Shown piece after piece: positions 1 to 4,858 of a stretch of 6,399 nt of DNA (positions within the stretch are counted from its first letter, which is position 1; each line of letters starts with the position of its first letter). The position numbers and the translations under genes are program-made. The stretch spans positions 1 to 6,399 of the forward strand of contig DATLBY010000344.1 in the NCBI GenBank assembly GCA_035526665.1, read 5' to 3'. A model generated the notes under the pieces. It saw only the letters and a list, made by a program, of their open reading frames with translations. It had not been told where the DNA came from and ran no database searches. The stretch is from DATLBY01 sp035526665 (GTDB lineage Bacteria > Acidobacteriota > Terriglobia > Bryobacterales > Bryobacteraceae).

Positions 1-671
1 GGAAGATCGTTATTCCGCATGTAATCTTCCAGGCGCGCACGCAAACTTTGGGCCGACGCCCCTTTGCCGCAGATACCGACCGAGACGTGCCCGTTGCGGG
101 GGAAAACCCAGATGTAGCCTTCAAATTGCGGGAAGAACTGAATATCGATCTGATTTCGGTGCGTAGGGACGTAGTAGCCGAGGGTGGTCATGGTGTCGGC
201 GCCCGACCACCGGGTGCCTACCTCGCGCAAAGAATTGCGCGCACCCGTAGCCACGACACAGAAATCGGCATCTACTTTCCCTGCCCTGGTGTTCAGGAGC
301 CATCCGCTGCCGCGGCGCGAAATTTCCGTGACACGCGTCTTCTCCAGCTGCACTCCAGCGGTGCTCGCCCGATCGAGCAACATTTTATTCAGCTCATAGC
401 GCGAGTATATGACGATCGGCTTGGAGAGATTAAGCCGGACAGAGCCGGCGGTCGAGGACGACAGCCACGATTCGGTGATCAACCTCTTGGGTGTGCCGTT
501 TTCAATCAGAAAAGGATACTGGCTGTAGGCCTTGTAGGTGAGACCGCCGCCGCAGGGCTTCTCCCACGCCAGCTTCTCGTCGATCAGAATCGTTTCGAAA
601 CCGGCGGTGGCAAGGCGCTCCGCTGTAAATGCGCCGGCCGGTCCACCGCCCAGCACTGCGATCCTTTTCAT
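1..671 (-). CDS. Geranylgeranyl-reductase-family FAD-dependent oxidoreductase (3' end missing)
   Basis: The frame opens with ATG at 671 and stays open to the left edge, giving 223 N-terminal residues; family members are usually nearly 400, so the C-terminal part lies outside the window. An N-terminal Rossmann fold is visible: GGGPAG at residues 8-13 for the FAD phosphates and an acidic D31 at the end of the second strand (ILID). The motif KPCGGG at 38-43 and GYIWVFPR at 185-192, followed by HVSVGIC, are characteristic of the geranylgeranyl reductase family, which reduces isoprenoid double bonds in chlorophyll side chains, archaeal lipids or quinone tails. ATGA at 141-144 (ATGA as residues) is the second FAD contact. 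The substrate cannot be read from sequence; quinone or polyprenyl reduction is an inference. Its ATG overlaps the stop of the upstream lipoprotein gene (ATGA), so translation is probably coupled. Confidence 0.88.
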   Translation of the reverse strand, partial: MKRIAVLGGGPAGAFTAERLATAGFETILIDEKLAWEKPCGGGLTYKAYSQYPFLIENGTPKRLITESWLSSSTAGSVRLNLSKPIVIYSRYELNKMLLDRASTAGVQLEKTRVTEISRRGSGWLLNTRAGKVDADFCVVATGARNSLREVGTRWSGADTMTTLGYYVPTHRNQIDIQFFPQFEGYIWVFPRNGHVSVGICGKGASAQSLRARLEDYMRNNDL

Positions 672-1075
672 TTGGGTGTACCGGAGGAATCCGGAAGGGG
701 CGGGTGGCCGGGCGGCAGCGATCCCGATGCCGGTGCGCCAGCTCCATGGGGGTCTGGGACAGCAGCCTCACTATGACCGCTGTTTCCAGCCTTCTTCTTC
801 ACAATCCACTTCTTGCCTTCGCTCTCCAGCGTATACTTCATGCTCATCAATTGCTCGGGAGAGTTTTTGGCGCGAAAAGCAACGCTGGCATCCGCCTGCT
901 TATCCCGGAACGTGACCGAGGTCACCTCCACGTCCATCGAGCTCATGTTCAGTCCGGAGTTCTTCGTCAAATGCTGAACGATAGCCTCTCGAACTGCATC
1001 CTTATTTTGAGGCGCTTGGGCACAGGCAGCCAGGAACATACTCAGCGCGACGAGAAGATAGAGGCCGAATTTCAC
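668..1075 (-). CDS. Small predicted lipoprotein, function unknown
   Basis: This 135-residue protein starts with GTG at 1075. Residues 1-17 form a signal peptide (MKF then a hydrophobic run) that ends in a lipobox LAAC with the lipidated cysteine at residue 18, so export and lipid attachment are well supported. Residues 24-94 look like a compact alpha+beta domain: an amphipathic helix (DAVREAIVQHL), then strands with VEVTSVTF, ASVAFRAK and a WIVKKK strand. The tail, about residues 97-135, is rich in Pro, Gly, Ala, Ser and His and is likely disordered. I do not recognise the family; the fold resembles small NTF2-like or DUF-type periplasmic domains only loosely. An upstream ATG at 1077 is followed at once by a stop in its frame, so it is not a start. 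The gene overlaps the downstream reductase start by four bases, indicating one operon. Confidence 0.82.
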   Translation of the reverse strand: MKFGLYLLVALSMFLAACAQAPQNKDAVREAIVQHLTKNSGLNMSSMDVEVTSVTFRDKQADASVAFRAKNSPEQLMSMKYTLESEGKKWIVKKKAGNSGHSEAAVPDPHGAGAPASGSLPPGHPPLPDSSGTPK

Positions 1076-1081
1076 ATCCAG

Positions 1082-1087
1082 ATTATA
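1082..1087 (-). promoter_or_regulatory. Candidate -10 box (TATAAT) for the lipoprotein-reductase operon
   Basis: The minus strand carries an exact TATAAT whose downstream edge is only six bases before the GTG at 1075. Transcription from it would be expected to begin at or near the start codon, giving a leaderless or nearly leaderless mRNA. There is no good -35 hexamer at the expected distance, so chance occurrence is possible. The only purine-rich alternatives for ribosome binding are GGGGAAGGG further upstream, which overlaps the promoter region, and GGAT, which lies too close to the start. Confidence 0.4.
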
Positions 1088-1142
1088 CCCTTCCCCGAAA
1101 CACCCGGGTTTTGGGGGCCGCGTCTATGAGATAAGAGTAGTT

Positions 1143-2336
1143 GTGCGAGTGATCTGTTCACTTTTGACGGCGGTATGCCTCGGCTTGGCCGCGGAGGTTC
1201 CAGCCGGCACGGACATTCACATTCGGATCACGAGCAAGGTAGCGACCTCCTCTTCCCAGGAAAAAGACCCTGTGGAAGCCGTGGTGATCACGCCGGTTGT
1301 CGTGGGGGAGCGGCTGGTGGTACCCTCCGGCGCCCGCCTTAAGGGCCAGGTTTCAGCCGTTAAACCGCCCAGCAGGGCGGATGAACGAGGGATTTTGACA
1401 CTGAATTTCACGCAACTTATCGGTGCATCAGGGAAGGCCGTGCGCCTGAAATCAAAACTGGTGGATGTGGACAATGCACGTGAGTCTGTCGACGAGCGTG
1501 GTCAGGTGATCGGGATTCTGGCCTCGGAGACTTTATCTTCCCGGATGGACCAGGGTATCAATAAGGTCAGCCAGCGGAACCGGTCACTCGGCGAACTCCT
1601 GGAGGTGGCAAAGGGCGCGATTCTGAAGCAGTCGGACGGGCAAATCGCGTTCGAGCCCGGCGTGGAGATGACCGTACGGCTGCAGGAACCTCTCCAATGG
1701 GATGAGCCCTTCGCGAAATCCAGCCTCGCACCAGTCAGCGATGAAGCAGGCTTGTATCGCATGGTGAATGCGCAGCCGTTTCAAACGGTGGCACAGAACC
1801 CGCCGAAGCCCTCGGATCTTACGAACGTCATGTACATCGGGACCCAGGATCAGTTGGAGGCAGCCTTCAAAGCCGCGGGATGGGATACTGCGGCCGCGCT
1901 GAACAAACAGTCGGCGCTCGAAACCTTTCGCGCGATCGCCGAGCTGCGGGGCTACAAGGAGGCACCGGTGTCCATTCTGCTGTTGGATGGGCGGCAGCCG
2001 GATCTGGTCTTTCAGAAGCAAAACAACACTTTTGCGCAGCGGCATCATTTACGCATTTGGCGGAGGCCAGCCGATTATCAGGGGAAGCCGGTTTGGGTGT
2101 GCTCGGCAACGCACGACATCGGAATTGCGTTCTCCGACGAAAATCACACGTTTATTCATAAAATCGACCCGGATATCGATAAAGAGCGCGCCAAGGTAGT
2201 GAGCGATCTCTTGTTCACGAACCTGGTGAAGTCGCTTGCCCTGGTAGACCGGCCTGAAGTTCCCCAGCACAGCCAGAATGCCACTGGCGATAACCTGGAT
2301 ACCGATGGCAAAATGGCTGTTCTGTTTCTGAAGTAA
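1143..2336 (+). CDS. Secreted LssY_C-domain protein with N-terminal VirB10-like beta region
   Basis: The 397-residue product starts with GTG at 1143, preceded by a weak AAGAG five bases upstream; no better start exists in frame. Residues 1-21 form a short signal peptide (hydrophobic SLLTAVCLGLAA). Residues 22-108 follow the pattern 'G-strand, PV, VVPSGARLKGQV', reminiscent of VirB10/TrbI-like beta domains, and a second short strand (FEPGVEMTVRL, 170-180) repeats that theme. Residues about 222-370 match the LssY C-terminal domain: NVMYIG, AAGW (244-247), a YKEAPVS strand (271-277), DGRQPDLVFQK (282-292), RHHLRIWR (300-307), VWVCSATHDIG (317-327) and HKIDPDIDKER (339-349). LssY was named from the Legionella lss type I secretion locus, but its biochemical role is not established, and no transporter genes lie here. 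The conserved His, Arg and Asp residues could form a ligand or catalytic site; that is inference. The transporter gene follows after 36 bp. Confidence 0.85.
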   Translation: MRVICSLLTAVCLGLAAEVPAGTDIHIRITSKVATSSSQEKDPVEAVVITPVVVGERLVVPSGARLKGQVSAVKPPSRADERGILTLNFTQLIGASGKAVRLKSKLVDVDNARESVDERGQVIGILASETLSSRMDQGINKVSQRNRSLGELLEVAKGAILKQSDGQIAFEPGVEMTVRLQEPLQWDEPFAKSSLAPVSDEAGLYRMVNAQPFQTVAQNPPKPSDLTNVMYIGTQDQLEAAFKAAGWDTAAALNKQSALETFRAIAELRGYKEAPVSILLLDGRQPDLVFQKQNNTFAQRHHLRIWRRPADYQGKPVWVCSATHDIGIAFSDENHTFIHKIDPDIDKERAKVVSDLLFTNLVKSLALVDRPEVPQHSQNATGDNLDTDGKMAVLFLK

Positions 2337-2372
2337 AGCGCCGCGTGCTAGTTTCGCCGTATCCTGAACGTT

Positions 2373-3104
2373 ATGTCCTTACCTTCTGCTTCCCCGATGA
2401 AAATAGCTGTGTTATCAGACGAGTACCCGAAACACTTCAAGTATTACGATACGCTGGTCTCCGCGTTTGTCGCAGTGCTGCTGGTGTCGAACATCGTGGC
2501 TTCGAAGTTTATAGCGATCGGCCCGCTGCGCTTCAGTGGCGCACAACTGCTGTTTCCGATCACCTACATATTTGGCGACATTTTCACTGAGGTTTACGGC
2601 TATGCGGGATCGCGCCGCGCGATTTGGAACGGTTTCTTCGCGTCGTTTCTGCTGGCTTGCATCAGCTACCTGGTGGTGAAGCTGCCGCCTGGGCCTGGTT
2701 GGAGTAATCAGGAAGCTTTCGAGACCGTCCTGGGAGTAGTTCCGCGGGTGGTGTTCGCAAGCCTGGTCGCCTACTGGGCCGGTGAGTTCGCTAATTCCTT
2801 CACTCTAGCGCGGATGAAAGTTCTCACTCAGGGTAAATATCTATGGATGCGCACGATCGGATCGACGGTGGTGGGGCAGCTGGTGGATACCGTTCTAGTG
2901 ATCTTCATTATCTTCGCGGGGAAAGCCTCCGGCGCCGACATGCTGAACATGATGGTGTCAGGTTATGTAGCCAAGGTGCTCTATGAAGCGGCGGCAACCC
3001 CATTGACCTACCTGGTGGTGAACGGTCTGAAGCGCGCCGAGCGAGTGGATGTGATGGACACCCACACGAATTTCAACCCGTTCGCCGTCACCCCGGTCAG
3101 CTAA
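2373..3104 (+). CDS. yhhQ: Queuosine precursor transporter, YhhQ/QPTR family
   Basis: This is a 243-residue membrane protein, close to the family's usual 220-240. About six transmembrane segments are visible (roughly residues 27-48, 55-72, 84-103, 118-140, 163-184 and 194-216). Family signatures are VSNIVASKF (38-46), FGDIFTEVYGY (67-77) and RTIGSTVVGQLVDT (160-173), the last being very typical, plus LYEAAATP in the final helix. Characterised members import preQ0 or preQ1 across the inner membrane for salvage into the tRNA base queuosine. No queuosine biosynthesis gene or preQ1 riboswitch is seen nearby, and the 36 bp upstream gap is too short for one. Two starts are possible, ATG at 2373 and ATG at 2397; neither has a clear Shine-Dalgarno, so the first eight residues are uncertain. 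Its TAA shares bases with the stop of the convergent gene downstream. Confidence 0.9.
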   Translation: MSLPSASPMKIAVLSDEYPKHFKYYDTLVSAFVAVLLVSNIVASKFIAIGPLRFSGAQLLFPITYIFGDIFTEVYGYAGSRRAIWNGFFASFLLACISYLVVKLPPGPGWSNQEAFETVLGVVPRVVFASLVAYWAGEFANSFTLARMKVLTQGKYLWMRTIGSTVVGQLVDTVLVIFIIFAGKASGADMLNMMVSGYVAKVLYEAAATPLTYLVVNGLKRAERVDVMDTHTNFNPFAVTPVS

Positions 3105-3376
3105 ACGCCCACCGTCCCGCTCTGCAAGAGCTGCTCAATGCGCACTAGCTTTTGCTTCTGATCTCCGAGCGCGTTTTCGAGAATAGCGAGATAGCGCGAG
3201 TGGGTGCAGGAGGCAATTTCCCGCTCCACCCGGACTATGGACAGCATCAGAACGTTTTTTTCTCGCAAAAGGCGCTGCTGCTCAGGGGATGGCTCTGGAC
3301 TTACATCGCGTGGCCGCCGGTCTTCCGCGGCCGACATCTGCTCTTCGACCGACTTGCTTTCCCAGCCTCTAGCCAT
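3101..3376 (-). CDS. Small helical protein of unknown function (MARGWESKSVEEQ type)
   Basis: From ATG at 3376 the product is 91 residues. It begins MARGWESKSVEEQ, has a polar linker with DRRPRD and SPEPSP (about 19-31), then a continuous charged helix from about 32 to 86 (RLLREKNVLMLSIVRVEREI and LVRIEQLL) that looks like a helical hairpin or short coiled coil. A cysteine and histidine sit at the turn (SCTHSRY, 57-62). I have the impression that similar short proteins occur in acidobacterial genomes, but no function is known to me. The frame could extend to 3505, giving 134 residues, but that would overlap the end of the upstream gene by 80 bases, and the extra part reads like a shadow of it. 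There is no clear Shine-Dalgarno before 3376. A weak promoter-like pair (TTCATA, 18 bp, TACACT) lies at 3394-3423. Confidence 0.6.
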   Translation of the reverse strand: MARGWESKSVEEQMSAAEDRRPRDVSPEPSPEQQRLLREKNVLMLSIVRVEREIASCTHSRYLAILENALGDQKQKLVRIEQLLQSGTVGV

Positions 3377-3425
3377 AAGTTGTATCTGTAACCAGTGTAC
3401 CCCCCCGATACGAGGGATATGAATG

Positions 3426-3998
3426 TCAGCTTCCGGGAGTTCGGTCCAGGGGGACTTCGGAACGGGTACCCTTGTAATCGGCTTTTTCCTCTCCGGCGGA
3501 AGCAATATCTTCTGCCCCGGTATCCTGCAAAATCTTTTTGGCGCGGCTCACCCAATGCTCGTCATCGCAGTGTATGGAGCAAAGCACGCCGCCGGCGCGG
3601 ATGCGGCCTTCATAACGTTTGGCCTCGTACTCAGGAATGCCCATGCCCACTATGGCTCCGACGAAGCCGCCCACCACGCCGCCGGCACCCAAGCCCGCTA
3701 ACGCCCCCAGAATCGGCCCTGCAGCCAGAAAGGGTCCGATGCCGGGGATGGCAAGAGCTCCGGCGCCGGCCAGCCAGCCAAGTGCTCCTCCCAAAATGCC
3801 GCCCGCTGCCGCCCCCGCAGTGGTCCCCTCGGGAGCCTTCGTATTCTTTTCGTGTGCGAAGTCCTTGGTGCCTTGATTATCGGGCAGCAGAACGGAAATA
3901 TCTTCATTTCGGAATCCGGCGTCCCGAATTACACCGATTGCCTCATCGGCCTGCTCGCGACTCCTGTAAATACCAAATACTGCAATGTTAGCTGCCAT
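3426..3998 (-). CDS. YflT/DUF1269-type protein with glycine-rich membrane core, stress-associated family
   Basis: The product is 190 residues from ATG 3998. Residues 4-38 form the alpha/beta module typical of the YflT (general stress protein 17M) domain: IAVFGIYRSREQADEAI, then a helix ending DAGF and the strand DISVLLP. Residues about 58-119 are almost entirely Gly, Ala, Leu, Ile and Val with GxxxG-like spacing and several prolines (IPGIGPF), pointing to two or three membrane-inserted helices. The C-terminal part (IPEYEAKRYEGRIRAGGVLCSIHCDD, about 121-146, then a helix) completes the family pattern of a second ferredoxin-like half. Relatives in Bacillus and cyanobacteria are induced by general stress or cold, but their activity is unknown. 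An in-frame GTG at 4031 would add 11 residues; the strong ribosome binding site favours 3998. Confidence 0.8.
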   Translation of the reverse strand: MAANIAVFGIYRSREQADEAIGVIRDAGFRNEDISVLLPDNQGTKDFAHEKNTKAPEGTTAGAAAGGILGGALGWLAGAGALAIPGIGPFLAAGPILGALAGLGAGGVVGGFVGAIVGMGIPEYEAKRYEGRIRAGGVLCSIHCDDEHWVSRAKKILQDTGAEDIASAGEEKADYKGTRSEVPLDRTPGS

Positions 3999-4005
3999 TA
4001 AAATG

Positions 4006-4011
4006 CTCCTC
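4006..4011 (-). promoter_or_regulatory. Ribosome binding site deciding the YflT-type start
   Basis: The minus strand reads GAGGAG seven bases before the ATG at 3998. The match to the anti-Shine-Dalgarno and the ideal spacing select this ATG over the in-frame GTG at 4031, which has only a pyrimidine-rich stretch in front of it. Confidence 0.75.
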
Positions 4012-4039
4012 TCTCGCTGCTCATTGGACACCGTGGCAG

Positions 4040-4077
4040 AAAAAAGATTTCACCGGGTGGCGAGTCCTCCGCCCACC
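4040..4077 (-). terminator. Weak candidate terminator or attenuator between the DUF883 and YflT-type genes
   Basis: On the minus strand GGTGGGCG and CGCCACC can pair around a seven-base loop (4056-4077), with one bulged base, giving a GC-rich stem. A run of six T (4045-4040) follows about ten bases later. The T-run is further from the stem than in a classic intrinsic terminator, so partial readthrough, or no function, is equally possible. It sits about 70 bases after the DUF883 stop and 42 bases before the YflT-type start. Confidence 0.3.
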
Positions 4078-4144
4078 GCACTTCCAGCGGAAGCTGAGGT
4101 GCGCGAGGACCATCGTGCACTGCCTCCCCGCCTGGTGGGAGCGT

Positions 4145-4567
4145 CTAATCTCTTCTAAGCGCCGCTCCCAAGAGGAAGCCGAAAGCGGCGGCCGCAATCA
4201 GGGAAGGACCTGGATTCCGTTTTACCATTTCCTGCACGTCGCTAACCATGCCGCGCACATTATGCTCACGCATATACTGAGCAGTCTGTTCGATGGAGCC
4301 CGCTGCCCGGCTGGCAAAGTTGTTGATGCTCTGGCTGCCGATCTCCGCTCCGCTGCGCAGTGAGGACGCCGTACTTTGCAGGCTCTCGGCAGCACTCTCG
4401 CGGCTAGAATCCATCTTTTCTACCGCGGCCCGGCCCAATGCACTTGCTTTTTCCCTCGCTTGCGAGGTCATCTCATTTACTTTGTCCTTGGCCTGGGATG
4501 CGGCGTCGGAGACCGCATCCGCGATACTTTGGTCGTTATGTAGTGGGTACGGGGGATTATTCGCCAT
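4145..4567 (-). CDS. DUF883/ElaB-YqjD-like membrane-anchored helical protein
   Basis: From ATG 4567 the product is 140 residues. Residues 12-100 are a long amphipathic helix rich in Ala, Ser, Glu, Lys and Gln (AVSDAASQAKDKVNEM, SQAREKASALGRAAVEKM), resembling LEA-like or coiled-coil repeats of roughly 11 residues. Residues 105-118 (RGMVSDVQEMVKRNPG) lead into a C-terminal hydrophobic helix LIAAAAFGFLLGAAL (123-137) ending RRD. The order of helix, 'NP', membrane anchor and basic end is the pattern of the DUF883 family, whose E. coli members ElaB and YqjD sit in the inner membrane, increase in stationary phase, and, in the case of YqjD, bind ribosomes. Whether this protein does the same is inference. 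An upstream in-frame extension to 4804 lacks a ribosome site and has no family-like sequence, so it is rejected. The YflT-type gene follows on the same strand after 146 bp. Confidence 0.8.
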   Translation of the reverse strand: MANNPPYPLHNDQSIADAVSDAASQAKDKVNEMTSQAREKASALGRAAVEKMDSSRESAAESLQSTASSLRSGAEIGSQSINNFASRAAGSIEQTAQYMREHNVRGMVSDVQEMVKRNPGPSLIAAAAFGFLLGAALRRD

Positions 4568-4573
4568 GATTTG

Positions 4574-4583
4574 CCTTCTCCTC
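4574..4583 (-). promoter_or_regulatory. Ribosome binding site deciding the DUF883 start
   Basis: The minus strand reads GAGGAGAAGG with its last G six bases before the ATG at 4567. It contains two overlapping purine-rich matches to the anti-Shine-Dalgarno sequence and supports the 140-residue product over the 219-residue open frame. Confidence 0.75.
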
Positions 4584-4594
4584 GGAATCAGACT

Positions 4595-4610
4595 GGCCAG
4601 CTTACTGGCC
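4595..4610 (-). repeat. Perfect 6 bp inverted repeat in the DUF883 gene leader
   Basis: GGCCAG at 4595-4600 and CTGGCC at 4605-4610 are exact reverse complements around a four-base loop. The same stretch also holds ACTGGCC twice as a direct repeat (4592-4598 and 4604-4610). It lies 11 bases upstream of the Shine-Dalgarno, so the RNA could fold into a small hairpin in the leader, or the DNA could bind a dimeric regulator. No T-run follows at once in either direction, so it is not a typical terminator. Confidence 0.45.
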
Positions 4611-4641
4611 TTTGTTGGACGAGATTGGCCATGATTTATTT

Positions 4642-4672
4642 CATGTGACATGTGACATGCATGTAACCGGTT
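4642..4672. repeat. Tandem CATGTGA heptamers with adjoining palindromes, possible operator
   Basis: CATGTGA occurs twice in tandem at 4642-4655 and is followed by the related CATGCAT at 4656-4662. CATGCATG (4656-4663) and AACCGGTT (4665-4672) are perfect 8 bp palindromes directly beside it. A GC-rich genome would be expected to show few such elements packed into 31 bases. The position, about 75 bases before the DUF883 start, suits a promoter or operator; a possible minus-strand pair TTACAT (4667-4662), 17 bp, TGAAAT (4644-4639) even spans the heptamers. The regulator is unknown. Confidence 0.4.
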
Positions 4673-4858
4673 GGAAGCGGCGAACGGCGCCGAACTCAGC
4701 CGGCCAAAGCCAGTTCGTACAAGGGTCCGCGTGTCGCAGCCGCTCCCGCCGTGGCTCCCTGAAGAAATACACGGCGATTTATCCTGCACTGGCCTCCGGT
4801 ACATCGGAACTATCGAATCATTCTAGGGCGCTGTGACTTAGAATTGAGGTTTCCCCTC

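Larger units (their letters stand above)
4568..4858. other. Divergent intergenic region, repeat-rich on its left side
   Basis: This 291 bp gap separates the divergently read DUF883 and DegT genes. Its left 105 bases hold a hairpin, tandem heptamers and palindromes, listed separately. The right part (about 4680-4830) shows nothing I can name. Just before the DegT gene, TAGAAT at 4839-4844 resembles a -10 box but has no good -35 partner. No tRNA or recognisable small RNA was seen. Confidence 0.6.

Noticed and set aside
48..776. Plus-strand 242-residue open frame
   Set aside because: It is antisense to the reductase gene, has low-complexity Arg/Gly/Pro composition and no domain pattern, while the minus-strand frame shows clear FAD and GGR motifs.
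629..1129. Plus-strand 166-residue open frame
   Set aside because: It is antisense to the lipoprotein gene, which has a clean signal peptide and lipobox; this frame shows no recognisable domain.
1584..2048. Minus-strand 154-residue open frame inside the LssY_C gene
   Set aside because: It is antisense to strongly conserved LssY_C motifs and shows no domain features of its own.
2337..2372. preQ1 riboswitch upstream of the queuosine transporter
   Set aside because: The gap is only 36 bp, with no visible hairpin and A-rich tail arrangement, so a riboswitch is not supported.
3377..3505. N-terminal extension of the small helical protein to 134 residues
   Set aside because: It would overlap the YflT-type coding end by 80 bases, and the added segment has no family-like features; retained only as an alternative start.
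3395..3991. Plus-strand 198-residue Arg/Pro-rich open frame
   Set aside because: It is the shadow of the glycine/alanine-rich YflT-type gene; the composition is that expected from reading GC-rich Gly/Ala codons on the other strand.
4081..4093. CTTCC-AGC-GGAAG inverted repeat as a terminator
   Set aside because: The stem is only five base pairs with a three-base loop and has no adjacent T-run on either strand.
4568..4804. N-terminal extension of the DUF883 frame to 219 residues
   Set aside because: The extension has a Cys/Arg/Ser/His-rich composition unlike the family, covers the repeat-rich promoter region, and lacks a ribosome site, whereas ATG 4567 has a strong one.
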